A stretch of 54,084 nt of DNA from Pseudomonadales bacterium (GCA_016779385.1 JADHNT010000004.1:1-54084); one strand, 5' to 3'; shown: positions 29,305 to 38,093, numbered from the stretch's first letter. Notes: generated by a model from the sequence alone, not told the origin. Numbers and translations are program-made.

Positions 29305-30407
29305 GCACTCTGAGTCATCAAGAGATCTACAAGGACGGCGGCCGAGCAGCAGTGGAGCTCCCCCTCGGGGACGCCCTCGGCGCCCTCGGCGCCGGCGCTA
29401 CCTTCCCCCTTATGGAGGACCCCCGGCAGACCAATCGAGCCTTGCTTATTGGCATGTTTGTGCTGCGCCCTGCGGCGGAAGCCTGGGATGCGTCCCTCGA
29501 GCAGGCCGTCCCCGAGGCCCTTCGGGCAGGGCAACAGTGGTGCTTCAACGTGAAGGGCTTCGATGGGGGCTGGTTGATCGCCGCGGGCAATCCCCTGGAC
29601 GCCTATCGCTTGGCCCTGCAGTACGGCCTGTCCGACGCGGTCATCGTGGGAAGCAATACGGTGGTGACGGAGGGCGTCGATCACGGGGAGGAGCAAGGCT
29701 ACCTCTGGCAACCCTACGGCCCGGCAGCCTGGCCCCAGCTGGCCGCCCTTGACGGAGACATCGGCGACAAAATCGCTGCTCAGCGGACTGCGTGGCAGGA
29801 TATTGGCGTACTGTCCTCCCGGCGCTACCCGGCACAGATTGTGGTGACGCAAAGCGGAAAGCTGCGAGAAGGGGCTAAGGACATCTTCGAGGCGCGCATC
29901 TTCCACGCGACCCACCCCGATGGCAGCCCCGTGGAAAGCTACATCCTGACGAGCGAAGCTGGCGCCGAGCGTCTCCGTGCCCGCGCCGCCGACCATGGCC
30001 TTGCCGATCGTATCGACGAGATCTTGATAGCCACCTCTCCGGACGGCGATCCGGAAACCCTCGCCATCGATACCGTACCTGCCATCCTCCGGACCCGGCT
30101 GGATATTCGAATCGCCAACCACGATGGCGGCCGCACGGTGCTGTCGGAGTTCAGCGCCGCAGGGGTACTCCCGCAGATGAACCTCACGCTCATGCGCGGG
30201 GCCCCAGTGAAGGCCATTCTGGGAGAAAGTGATCAAGTACCGGACGGTGAACGAGCGGCGCTGTTAGAGAACTTCGAAGCCCGACGCCAGCTCTTCTTCT
30301 CTGGGGACCATCGCCTTCCGGAGGGGCTCATCCCTATGAGCGTGCTTCACGATGGGGGGGATGGGGTGGTCGTGTCCTTCGACGCACGGGGACAGCGGGG
30401 CCTCTAG
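29301..30407 (+). CDS. RibD-C/dihydrofolate-reductase-like protein of unknown function
   Basis: This 368-residue protein is not one I recognise by name. Parts resemble the reductase domain of RibD: YGLSDAVIVGSNTVVTEG near 127, RRYPAQIVVT near 186, and HDGGRTVLSEFSAAGVLPQMNLTL near 290, which matches the GGxTLxxxLxxAGLVDEL block. It may therefore be an NAD(P)H-dependent reductase. A region of about 55 residues between the first two blocks is not explained. The ATG at 29301 overlaps the symporter stop, so it probably acts on what the transporter brings in or is made in ratio with it. Confidence 0.55.
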   Translation: MSTLSHQEIYKDGGRAAVELPLGDALGALGAGATFPLMEDPRQTNRALLIGMFVLRPAAEAWDASLEQAVPEALRAGQQWCFNVKGFDGGWLIAAGNPLDAYRLALQYGLSDAVIVGSNTVVTEGVDHGEEQGYLWQPYGPAAWPQLAALDGDIGDKIAAQRTAWQDIGVLSSRRYPAQIVVTQSGKLREGAKDIFEARIFHATHPDGSPVESYILTSEAGAERLRARAADHGLADRIDEILIATSPDGDPETLAIDTVPAILRTRLDIRIANHDGGRTVLSEFSAAGVLPQMNLTLMRGAPVKAILGESDQVPDGERAALLENFEARRQLFFSGDHRLPEGLIPMSVLHDGGDGVVVSFDARGQRGL

Positions 30408-30415
30408 GGCCCCGC
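30395..30415. terminator. Hairpin between convergent genes
   Basis: GCGGGGCC and GGCCCCGC form an 8-bp perfect stem around TCTAG, which contains the stop codon of the preceding gene. It lies between convergent genes and could end transcription on both strands. There is no T tract on either side, so a Rho-independent role is uncertain. Confidence 0.5.
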
Positions 30416-30422
30416 CAGTTGC

Positions 30423-31496
30423 CTACCAGCCCTGGAGGTCAGCGAGCTCCGCCCGAATGCGCTGCGGGTTGCCAAAGGCTTGGCGATTAAACCCGATGCG
30501 CTTGAACCAGTAGTGGAGCCCCACTAGATCGGTGAAGCCCATGCCGCCATGGACCTCCGTGGCGGTCTTTGCCACGAACTGCCCAACGTCGCCGAGAAGC
30601 GCCTTGGCATGGCCCGCAGTGGTAAGGGCCTCGTCACGAATATGGTCCTGGCAATGAGCGGCGTACCACACCAGAGCTGTGCAGGGCTCTAGCTCCGCGG
30701 CCATCTCGGCGCACATGTGCTTCACCGCCTGGAAGGTCGCGATGGGGCGATTGAACTGCTCCCGCTCTCCGGCGTAGGCCACGGCCTTGTCAAGCATGGC
30801 TCGGCCCGCCCCAAGGCTATCGGCGGCAAGAATGACCCAGGCCACTGCTCGCAGCTCCGCAAGGACCCCAAGATCCCGGCTAAGCAGCGTTGCGGAGCAG
30901 TCCGTCAAAGTGAGGCGACAGCAGCGACGGCTGCGATCCACCGTTTCAAAGGCCTCCCGAGCGCAGCCCGAGGCGCTGGCCTCCACCCACCAGAGAGCGC
31001 CATCGCCGCTCGCCACTAAATAGGCGTTAGCGACATCGTCGAGGGCGAGGGTCACCGTCCCGCTTACGCTTTCGCCGCTTGCGGTGACGCTATCCCGGCT
31101 GCGCTGCCCCCCGGCCTGGGGAAAGGCAACGCCTACGCGAAGGCTGCCATCCAGCACGGCGCCCAGGCGCGCCTGCCAAGTGGGGTCCTCGCTTAAGCCC
31201 GCCGCCGCGAGGGCCCGTGGGAACAGCACGGCCGTTCCCAAGAAGGGGGCAGGGGTCACGTGATAGCCCAGGGCCTCCGCAATCACCGCAGCGTCGAGCA
31301 CGCCCAGTCCAAGGCCGCCGGCATCTTCTGGCACGAGCAGGCCCCCGAGACCCAATTCACAAAGGGTGGCCCACAGGGCGTGATCATCGCTGCCGTCGGC
31401 GTAGGCCCGAACCGCATTCAGCGGCGCCTGGTCCGCGAGGAGCCGGCGCACCGTGGCATCGAGGAGTGTTTGATCTTCCGAAAGTCCGAATCGCAT
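30423..31496 (-). CDS. Acyl-CoA dehydrogenase, short subunit
   Basis: This 357-residue flavoprotein has the acyl-CoA dehydrogenase fold, with FGLSEDQTLLDATVRRLL at the start, LGLGGLLVPEDAGGLGLG near 50, REQFNRPIATFQAVKHMCAEM near 245 and EVHGGMGFTDLVGLHYWFKRI near 315. It lacks the usual middle motif with Glu-Pro-x-Ala-Gly-Ser-Asp and the YEGT base motif. It starts 9 bp after the partner gene at 31506. The pair resembles heteromeric enzymes used on sterol side chains or bulky acyl-CoAs. It is probably the subunit with altered active-site residues. Confidence 0.87.
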   Translation of the reverse strand: MRFGLSEDQTLLDATVRRLLADQAPLNAVRAYADGSDDHALWATLCELGLGGLLVPEDAGGLGLGVLDAAVIAEALGYHVTPAPFLGTAVLFPRALAAAGLSEDPTWQARLGAVLDGSLRVGVAFPQAGGQRSRDSVTASGESVSGTVTLALDDVANAYLVASGDGALWWVEASASGCAREAFETVDRSRRCCRLTLTDCSATLLSRDLGVLAELRAVAWVILAADSLGAGRAMLDKAVAYAGEREQFNRPIATFQAVKHMCAEMAAELEPCTALVWYAAHCQDHIRDEALTTAGHAKALLGDVGQFVAKTATEVHGGMGFTDLVGLHYWFKRIGFNRQAFGNPQRIRAELADLQGW

Positions 31497-31505
31497 AACG
31501 CTCCC

Positions 31506-32690
31506 TTATTTCGCAAGCTTCGGTTCGCGAGGCATTCCGAGGCCCCGCTCGCTGATGATGTTTTTCTGAATCTGGGAGGTTCCGCCACCGATTATCAGGC
31601 CAAGGAAATACATGTAGCTTGTTTGCCAGCTACCCCCATCTTGCTTGTCAGGGTTGTCGCCATAGGCAAGGCCAAGCTCCCCGAGCACGTCGATGGCAAA
31701 GCCTTCCAGCTCGTGGCGAAGCTCCGTTCCCTGAAGCTTTGTGATGAGGTTAGCCAAGGGCGCGCGCGCGTCGTTGACCTTGTTCGATAAGAGCCGCATG
31801 TCGTGGAGACGCATAGCGAGTACCCGGCTCTGGAGTGCAGCCAGCCGATCCCGGAAGAGGGGGTTATCGATCAGTCGCTGCCCGTCCACGGTTTCCCGGC
31901 GCATCAGCTCCAGAAGGGCGTTAAAGCGGGCCATGGTGGCATTGGGATCGCCCAGGGAGCCGCGCTCGTGGCCTAAGATGGTGTTCGCTACCTTCCAGCC
32001 TTCCCCCCGCTGGCCCACGATTTGCCCCCGGGGCACGTGCACGTCGGTGAAGAAAACCTCATTGAAGTTCGCCACGCCGGTCATATCGACGAGGGGCCGC
32101 ACCTCGATGCCGAGCGTACTCATGGGAAAGAGGAGGAAGGAAATCCCCTGGTGCTTCGGCGCCTCGGGTTCCGTGCGCACAAGGCAGAAGATCCAATCCG
32201 CGAGGTGGGCCGTGGAAGTCCAGATTTTCTGGCCGTTCACCACGAAATCGTCCCCGTCGACCACCGCGCTAGTACGGAGCGCTGCAAGGTCGCTCCCCGC
32301 CCCGGGCTCTGAGTACCCCTGGCACCAGAGCATTTCGCCGCGGATGGTCGGGGGGATGAAGGTGGTCTTCTGCGCCTCCGTTCCCACCTCGAGGAGGGTC
32401 GGAACCAGCATGGAGATGCCCTGACCCCCAAGTCCCGGGCTCACCCGGGCCGCGGCAAATTCTTCGGCGATAATCCGGCTTTCTAGAATGTCCGGCGCTG
32501 CGCCAAAGCCGCCGTAGGCCTTAGGGATGGTGCGCGCGGCGTAGCCGTGCTCGATGAGCAGGCGCTGCCAAGCCAACACCTTCTCTGAGCGCAGGCCTTC
32601 CCCCCGCGGCGCATCCTTGCCATGACGGGCCAAAAAGCTCCGCACTTCCTCACGAAACGCCTCATAGTGAGGCCCGTAGGACAGATCCAT
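31506..32690 (-). CDS. Acyl-CoA dehydrogenase, long subunit
   Basis: This 394-residue acyl-CoA dehydrogenase has WCQGYSEPGAGSDLAAL near 135, the FAD/substrate loop, and IWTSTAHLADWIFCLVRTE near 165. The C-terminal segment reads GLIIGGGTSQIQKNIISERGLGMP, where the usual Glu of YEGT is Gly, so the catalytic base must be elsewhere or be supplied by the partner. It should introduce a double bond into an acyl-CoA. It is the first gene of a two-gene operon with the 357-residue dehydrogenase. Confidence 0.88.
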   Translation of the reverse strand: MDLSYGPHYEAFREEVRSFLARHGKDAPRGEGLRSEKVLAWQRLLIEHGYAARTIPKAYGGFGAAPDILESRIIAEEFAAARVSPGLGGQGISMLVPTLLEVGTEAQKTTFIPPTIRGEMLWCQGYSEPGAGSDLAALRTSAVVDGDDFVVNGQKIWTSTAHLADWIFCLVRTEPEAPKHQGISFLLFPMSTLGIEVRPLVDMTGVANFNEVFFTDVHVPRGQIVGQRGEGWKVANTILGHERGSLGDPNATMARFNALLELMRRETVDGQRLIDNPLFRDRLAALQSRVLAMRLHDMRLLSNKVNDARAPLANLITKLQGTELRHELEGFAIDVLGELGLAYGDNPDKQDGGSWQTSYMYFLGLIIGGGTSQIQKNIISERGLGMPREPKLAK

Positions 32691-32766
32691 ACCACTCCCC
32701 CAAGTCGGTAATTCTCAACCGGAGCTTACCTAAGCGCCCCGGTGCTGACCACGGGCGCTGGGTGCC

Positions 32767-33969
32767 CTAGGGGATCGCTGCCTGGCTTTTCTCCAAGGCC
32801 TGAGCGAGGTCTGCGGTGAGGTCCGCAGGGCTCTCTAACCCCACGGCCACGCGCATAAGCCCCGGTGCGAGGCCCATGGCCCGAAGCCGTTCTGGCGGTT
32901 GTTCCTTCACGGCACTGATGGCCGGTGAGTAGATCAGACTCTCGTGACCGCCCCAGGAGACACCCCGGCCAAAGAGCTTAAGGCTGTCGAAGAAGGCTTT
33001 GATAGCGGGCAGATGGTCGGTCTTGAGGGTGAAGCTAAATAGGCTCGAAAAGCCTGAGAGCTGGCGCGAAGCCAGGGCGTGATCAGGATGGCTGGGAAGC
33101 CCCGGGTGCCGCACCTCGGCGATGCCCGAGTGAGCCTCGAGAAAGTGCCCCACCGCGAGGCCGTTGGCCTGATGCAGTGCCATACGGGCGGGGAGGGTGC
33201 GGAGGCTCCGTAGCAGCAGCCAGGCTTCGAAGGGAGCCATCTTGCCCCCGAGGAGCTCCGCTTCCCGGGTCGCGATGGCGTCCACCAGCTCTGCCTTGCC
33301 CAGCACCACGCCGGCGACGAGATCGCTATGGCCGGACAGGTACTTAGACACGCTGTGGAGTTCCAGATCGACGCCCAGGGCGAGGGGCTTCTGGAACAGG
33401 GGCGTTGCCCAGGTGTTGTCGATAAGTACGCGGACGCCGCGCGGCTTCACCAGAGCACACAGGGCTTCGATGTCCTGCAGCCCAAAGCGCGCGGAATTGG
33501 GGCTCTCGAGGTAAAGCACGCGGGTTTCCGGGCGGAGCGCCGCTCCCACCTCCGCAAGGTCTCCGCCATCCACGAAGGTCGTTTGAATCCCCATCTTCTC
33601 CGGCAGATAGGAGCCCATGAGATTGGCTGCGGGGCCATACACGTTGTTTAGGGTAATCAGGTGATCCCCGGGCCGGAGGCAGTGGAGGAGAGCAGCGCTG
33701 ATGGCACCCATGCCGCTCGGGAAAAGGCGCGCCTTTTCCGTCCCGGCCAGCGCCGCCAGATGACGCTCTGCGGCTTGCACCGTGGGATTCAGGATCCGGG
33801 AATAGGTCGGGGTCCCCGAGCGATCCTCAAAGGCCGCATCGAGCGCATCCCAGCTGTCGAAGGTAAAGGTGCTGTTCTGGTAAAGCGGGGGAATCACGGC
33901 CCCATAGCGTTCGTCTCGGAAAGGTCCATCCTGAATAAGCTGGGTTTCGGGTTTCAGGCCATCGTTCAC
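32767..33969 (-). CDS. metC: Cystathionine beta-lyase-like PLP enzyme
   Basis: This 400-residue protein is a Cys/Met-metabolism PLP enzyme. It has YSRILNPTVQ near residue 57, FPSGMGAISAAL near 83, the Asp184 pyridoxal-binding DNTWATP block, and the PLP lysine Lys209 in HSVSKYLSGHSD. WGGHESL near the end is typical of cystathionine beta-lyases. It would cleave cystathionine to homocysteine, or act as another gamma/beta-lyase; family boundaries are soft. Its ATG overlaps the stop of the NhaC-type gene, so the pair is coupled. Confidence 0.82.
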   Translation of the reverse strand: MNDGLKPETQLIQDGPFRDERYGAVIPPLYQNSTFTFDSWDALDAAFEDRSGTPTYSRILNPTVQAAERHLAALAGTEKARLFPSGMGAISAALLHCLRPGDHLITLNNVYGPAANLMGSYLPEKMGIQTTFVDGGDLAEVGAALRPETRVLYLESPNSARFGLQDIEALCALVKPRGVRVLIDNTWATPLFQKPLALGVDLELHSVSKYLSGHSDLVAGVVLGKAELVDAIATREAELLGGKMAPFEAWLLLRSLRTLPARMALHQANGLAVGHFLEAHSGIAEVRHPGLPSHPDHALASRQLSGFSSLFSFTLKTDHLPAIKAFFDSLKLFGRGVSWGGHESLIYSPAISAVKEQPPERLRAMGLAPGLMRVAVGLESPADLTADLAQALEKSQAAIP

Positions 33970-35420
33970 GAAGCGGTTTCCTTAGACGGGGCCGGGCGGT
34001 GAAGCACCCCTTGGCCAAACAGGGCAAAGAGGATCGCAAAAGCGAAGTTAAATAGGGAGAGCAGCTGCCACGGCGCGTAGGCGGATACGGGTACGCCTAG
34101 GGTCGCCACCATAAAGAGGGCGGTGGCGTGCCAGGGCACGAGGCTTTCGAGCATGGTACCGGTGTCCTCGATAGAGCGAGACAGGAGGGGCCGGGGCACG
34201 CCAGCGCCGTCGAAGCGGCGGGAAAAGGCGTCGCCCACGATGAAGGACGTCGCGCTTTGATTCGACGTCATGGCGTTAGTGACGGCCGTGGCCCCCAGGG
34301 CAGAGAGCACCAGGGCTGATGGTTTCCTGGCAAAGGCAAAGGCCCGATTCACGAGCCGGGGCATGGTGTCGAGAAGGTCAATGGCGCCGACGAAAAGGAA
34401 GACCAGCATGGCGATGAATATAGCCTCGCTCATGGAGTAAAGCCCGCCTCGTTCTAACAGCACCGCGATACCGTCGGGCAGGGAACCGGAGACTTCGCTA
34501 AAGGTCAGGCGGTAACCGTTTTTCAACGCCGCAGTGACCTGGGCAGCGTCGAAGGGCTGGAGTAAGAGGGCAAGCCCCGTGGCCACCACAATGGACAGCA
34601 AAAGCAGGGGCAGGGTGGGGGCCGCGCGCCAGGCTCCGGCCAGCACAATGAGGGGTGGTAGGAGCAGGGCCGGGTGGAAGGTAAAGAGGCCGCCCAGGGC
34701 CGCCGCAAAGGCCTCCGGTGCCGCAAGATCCGCCGCCGGCGCCGGGGGGTGGAGAAGGCCACGAGCCGTATACACCGCTAGGGCAAGACCCGCAGCGGGG
34801 AGCGTGGTCCAAAGCATGGCCCGGATATGGCTAAAGAGGGGGACTTCCGTAGCAATAGCCGCGATGTTCGTAGTGTCCGATAGGGGGGAAAGCTTATCGC
34901 CAAAGTAGGCCCCCCCAATGATGGCGCCGGCGAGGACGGCGGGATCGGCGCCCACGGAGAGCCCAATACCCATGAGCACCACCCCAATGGTTCCCGCAGA
35001 CCCCCAGGAGGTCCCCGTCAGCAGGGAGAACAGCACGGGAATGAGGAAGGCGAGGGGGTAGATCCAGCTTGGGCTCACGAGGGTGACGCCCCAGGCCACC
35101 AGCATGGGGATGGTGCCCGAAATGATCCAAGCGCCCACCAAAAGCCCAATAGCAAAGAGAATAAAGATCGCCGGCAGAGCCCGCCCCAGGCGATGGATGA
35201 TCGCGCCCTGAATCTCGTTCCAGGAGAAACCGAGCCAGAACAGTTCTGCCATGGCGAAGGCCGCAGAAAACACGAAGATCGCCTCAAGGGCCAGGGGCGC
35301 CTCGTCAAGGGCCAGGGGCCTGAGGACGAGCCCGTAGAGCAGAAGGGTCAGCAGCACCCACGCCGGGGCCGTGGCCTGAAGAAAGCTTGGAGCAGGAGGT
35401 CTGGGGCTTGGCGTCGTCAT
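33966..35420 (-). CDS. NhaC-superfamily transporter coupled to metC
   Basis: This 484-residue membrane protein has about eleven hydrophobic segments and NhaC-family motifs LLTGTSWGSAGTIG near 155 and GGAYFGDKLSPLSDTTNIAA near 175, with TNAMTSNQSATSF near 380. It may exchange Na+ and H+, but the ATGA overlap with a cystathionine-lyase-like gene suggests it could move an amino acid such as methionine or cystathionine, as proposed for MetT in other gammaproteobacteria. That link is inference. It is divergent from uvrC across 53 bp, where many related genomes have gacA/uvrY. Confidence 0.8.
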   Translation of the reverse strand: MTTPSPRPPAPSFLQATAPAWVLLTLLLYGLVLRPLALDEAPLALEAIFVFSAAFAMAELFWLGFSWNEIQGAIIHRLGRALPAIFILFAIGLLVGAWIISGTIPMLVAWGVTLVSPSWIYPLAFLIPVLFSLLTGTSWGSAGTIGVVLMGIGLSVGADPAVLAGAIIGGAYFGDKLSPLSDTTNIAAIATEVPLFSHIRAMLWTTLPAAGLALAVYTARGLLHPPAPAADLAAPEAFAAALGGLFTFHPALLLPPLIVLAGAWRAAPTLPLLLLSIVVATGLALLLQPFDAAQVTAALKNGYRLTFSEVSGSLPDGIAVLLERGGLYSMSEAIFIAMLVFLFVGAIDLLDTMPRLVNRAFAFARKPSALVLSALGATAVTNAMTSNQSATSFIVGDAFSRRFDGAGVPRPLLSRSIEDTGTMLESLVPWHATALFMVATLGVPVSAYAPWQLLSLFNFAFAILFALFGQGVLHRPAPSKETAS

Positions 35421-35443
35421 GGAGCAAAGTTAGCACAGGGCGC

Positions 35444-35449
35444 TACACT
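35444..35449 (+). promoter_or_regulatory. Probable -10 element for uvrC (TACACT)
   Basis: TACACT lies 24 bp before the uvrC GTG in the short divergent gap. It resembles the -10 hexamers seen elsewhere in this window. No clear -35 was found. Confidence 0.4.
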
Positions 35450-35473
35450 GCGGGCCTGGCTAGGAGCGCAGCT

Positions 35474-37312
35474 GTGGCGGACGCCTTCGACTATCAATTC
35501 TTCCTCAAGACCCTGACCCGCCGGCCCGGGGTTTATCGCATGCTCGATGGGGAAGGGGCCGTGCTTTATGTGGGCAAGGCCCGGGATCTCAAGGCGCGGG
35601 TCTCTAGCTACTTCCGCGGCCAGGGCCTGACCAGTAAAACCCTCGCCATGGTTCAGCGCATTGCCCGGGTGGAAACTACGGTTACGGGCAGCGAGATTGA
35701 AGCCCTGCTGCTCGAGCAGAGCCTGATTAAGGCGGAGCGCCCGCCCTTTAATATCCTGCTCCGGGACGATAAGTCCTATCCCATGATCGCGCTCACGGAG
35801 CACAAGGACTTTCCCCGCCTGCGCGTGTTTCGGGGCCGCCGGGAGGGGAAGGGGAAAACACTGTTTGGGCCCTTTCCCTCCGCCGGCGCCGTGCGGGAGA
35901 CGCTCACCGTGCTCCAAAAGCTCTTTCGGCTTCGCAGCTGCACGGACAGCAACTTTGCTAATCGGAGCCGGCCCTGCCTTCAATATCAAATTGGCCGCTG
36001 CAGTGGACCCTGCGTGGGGCTCATCGATGAGGCGAACTACCACGCCGATCTGCGCCACGCGCTCCTTTTCCTTGAGGGACGTTCCGATGCGGTAACCGCC
36101 GAGCTCGAGGCAACTATGGCAAGCGCCGCAGAGGCCCTGGCCTTCGAGGAAGCGGCACGACTTAGGGACCAAATCAGCAAGCTTCGACGCGTTCAGCAGC
36201 AGCAGCACATGGTCACCGAGGGGGGGGATGCGGACGTCTTCTCCCTTTTGGAAGAGGACGGACTGACCTGTATCGTTCGCCTCGGGGTGCGCCGGGGCCA
36301 GGTGCTGGCCACGGAGCACTGGTGGCCTGACAACGCTCTGGGGCTGGCACCAGAAGCCCTCCTAGGCGACTTCCTGGCTCAGTACTACTTTGGCGAGGAA
36401 GGATCAGGCATGGGGGATCGCCCTCGGGAAGTGTTGACCTCCCACGCCGTCCCGGACGCGACGATCCTTACCGAGGCCCTGTCCCAGGCCTTCGGCTACC
36501 GGGTACGCCTCTCCCATCAGGTCCGGGGCCAGCGTGCGAGCTGGCTGCGCCTGGCGGAGGTGAACGGGCAGACTCAACTAACCCAGCGTCTCGAGGCTCG
36601 GGGCCACGGGGCTGATCGCCTAGCCGCGCTTACGAAAGCTCTTCATCGTAGTGCAGCGCCGGAGCGCATGGAGTGCTTTGATATTTCCCACACGGGCGGT
36701 GAGGGGACCGTTGCCTCCTGCGTGGTATTTCAGGGCGGTCAGCCCAAGAAGAGCGACTACCGGCGCTTTAATATCGAGGGCATCACCCCTGGAGACGACT
36801 ACGCGGCTATGCACCAAGCGCTGGAACGCCGTTACGCCCGGGTGAAACGAGGGGAGGCCCCGGTGCCCGATCTTCTCATCATCGATGGCGGACCGGGACA
36901 GCTCACCCAGGCCCGAGAGGTCCTTGAAGCCCTTGAACTCACCAGCATCAGCTTGCTGGGAATCGCCAAAGGGGTGACCCGAAAGGCCGGACTTGAGCAA
37001 GTCATCGATGGGGCTACGGGGCGCGTCCTGCCGCTGGCCCCCTCCGATCGTGCCCTTCACCTTTTGCAACATATACGGGATGAGGCGCATCGCTTCGCCA
37101 TCACGGGGCATCGGCAACGGCGGGATAAGCAGCGCACCCAATCCTCCCTGGAGGGTATCGACGGCATCGGGCCGAAGCGTCGTCGAGCGCTTCTCGCCCA
37201 CTTTGGCGGCCTGAAGGGGGTGCGAAACGCCAGCGTAGACGATCTGCGCCGCGTGCCGGGCATCAACGCCGCCCTGGCCCAGAGCCTTTACCGAGCGCTG
37301 CACGGCGCCTGA
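35474..37312 (+). CDS. uvrC: UvrC, nucleotide excision repair endonuclease
   Basis: UvrC makes both incisions around bulky DNA lesions with UvrA and UvrB. From the GTG at 35474 it is 612 residues, against 610 in E. coli. It has an N-terminal GIY-YIG nuclease (PGVYRMLDGEGAVLYVGKA), a cysteine-containing segment CLQYQIGRCSGPC, a UVR domain near 195-235 that binds UvrB, the RNase-H-like C-terminal nuclease (ECFDISHTGGEG, LLIIDGGPGQL) and two helix-hairpin-helix motifs. TAGGAGC precedes the GTG; the longer ORF from 35387 overlaps the divergent gene and is unlikely. pgsA follows, as in most gammaproteobacteria. Confidence 0.96.
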   Translation: MADAFDYQFFLKTLTRRPGVYRMLDGEGAVLYVGKARDLKARVSSYFRGQGLTSKTLAMVQRIARVETTVTGSEIEALLLEQSLIKAERPPFNILLRDDKSYPMIALTEHKDFPRLRVFRGRREGKGKTLFGPFPSAGAVRETLTVLQKLFRLRSCTDSNFANRSRPCLQYQIGRCSGPCVGLIDEANYHADLRHALLFLEGRSDAVTAELEATMASAAEALAFEEAARLRDQISKLRRVQQQQHMVTEGGDADVFSLLEEDGLTCIVRLGVRRGQVLATEHWWPDNALGLAPEALLGDFLAQYYFGEEGSGMGDRPREVLTSHAVPDATILTEALSQAFGYRVRLSHQVRGQRASWLRLAEVNGQTQLTQRLEARGHGADRLAALTKALHRSAAPERMECFDISHTGGEGTVASCVVFQGGQPKKSDYRRFNIEGITPGDDYAAMHQALERRYARVKRGEAPVPDLLIIDGGPGQLTQAREVLEALELTSISLLGIAKGVTRKAGLEQVIDGATGRVLPLAPSDRALHLLQHIRDEAHRFAITGHRQRRDKQRTQSSLEGIDGIGPKRRRALLAHFGGLKGVRNASVDDLRRVPGINAALAQSLYRALHGA

Positions 37313-37350
37313 GGGGGTCCCCCGGGGCTGCCCCCAAGGGAGTGGGGTAG

Positions 37351-37356
37351 TACACT
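37351..37356 (+). promoter_or_regulatory. Probable -10 element for pgsA (TACACT)
   Basis: TACACT sits 32 bp before the pgsA ATG in the 75-bp gap after uvrC, the same hexamer as before uvrC. A GC-rich stretch with possible hairpins lies just upstream and may end uvrC transcription. Confidence 0.4.
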
Positions 37357-37387
37357 GACGGCACCGCAACACCGCAAGAGAACTGTC

Positions 37388-37963
37388 ATGAATTTGCCCA
37401 ACCTCCTCACCCTCTTGAGGATTGCGCTCATTCCCGTACTGGTGCTGCTGATCATGCTCCCCGGGGCCTGGACCTACGAAGCAAGTGCCGCGGTGTTTCT
37501 GCTGGCCAGCCTCACGGATTGGCTTGATGGCTATCTTGCGCGGCGCCTGAAGCAGCAGACGGCCCTCGGGGCCTTTCTCGATCCGGTGGCAGACAAGCTC
37601 ATTGTGGTCACGGTGCTGGTCATGCTCACGGGGCGCTACGGCGACCTTTGGTTCTCCCTCGCGGCGGCGGTCATCGTGGGCCGGGAAATCATGATCTCCG
37701 CGCTGCGGGAGTGGATGGCAGAGATGCAGCGCCGGGGCGTGGTCGCCGTGGCCTGGCTAGGCAAGGCGAAAACCACGGCGCAGATGATTGCCATCCTGGT
37801 GCTCCTGTACACCCCGGAGACCGCCACGGGCTGGCAGCCGACGTTGGGCTTTGCGCTTCTACTCTTGGCCGCAGTCCTGACCTTGGCCTCTATGGCGAGC
37901 TACCTACGGGCGGCCTGGCCCACGCTGCAGGAAGCTTTTGAGGCTGCCCGTCCTCCCCGTTAG
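37388..37963 (+). CDS. pgsA: PgsA, CDP-diacylglycerol--glycerol-3-phosphate 3-phosphatidyltransferase
   Basis: PgsA makes phosphatidylglycerol phosphate, the committed step to phosphatidylglycerol and cardiolipin. The 191-residue inner-membrane protein has four to six hydrophobic segments. It carries the CDP-alcohol phosphotransferase motif D-x2-D-G-x2-A-R-x8-G-x3-D-x3-D as Asp44, Asp47-Gly48, Ala51-Arg52, Gly61, Asp65 and Asp69. It starts MNLPNLLTLLRI, as in other species. It is followed by tRNA-Cys. Confidence 0.95.
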   Translation: MNLPNLLTLLRIALIPVLVLLIMLPGAWTYEASAAVFLLASLTDWLDGYLARRLKQQTALGAFLDPVADKLIVVTVLVMLTGRYGDLWFSLAAAVIVGREIMISALREWMAEMQRRGVVAVAWLGKAKTTAQMIAILVLLYTPETATGWQPTLGFALLLLAAVLTLASMASYLRAAWPTLQEAFEAARPPR

Positions 37964-38019
37964 CGCGGACCAAGAAGGCTGGTAATTCAAGTGCGCTTCG
38001 GTATCATCTCGCTCCCTGA

Positions 38020-38093
38020 GGCCGGGTGGCAGAGTGGTCATGCAGCGGACTGCAAATCCGTCTACGCCGGTTCGATTCCGACCCCGGCCTCCA
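38020..38093 (+). tRNA. tRNA-Cys (GCA anticodon)
   Basis: The 74-nt gene includes an encoded CCA. It has a 7-bp acceptor stem (GGCCGGG with CCCGGCC), a discriminator U, an anticodon loop CTGCAAA giving GCA, and GTTCGATTC in the T arm. TATCAT at 38002 may be its -10. In many relatives tRNA-Gly and tRNA-Leu flank it; here no tRNA-Gly is seen and tRNA-Leu is about 7 kb away. Confidence 0.97.

Noticed and set aside
29196-30236. 346-codon minus-strand open frame opposite the RibD-like gene
   Set aside because: No domain motifs, and the plus-strand gene has a coupled start and recognisable blocks.
32691-32766. Imperfect hairpin between the metC-like and acyl-CoA dehydrogenase genes
   Set aside because: GC-rich arms with a bulge and no T tract; pairing is not good enough to call a terminator.
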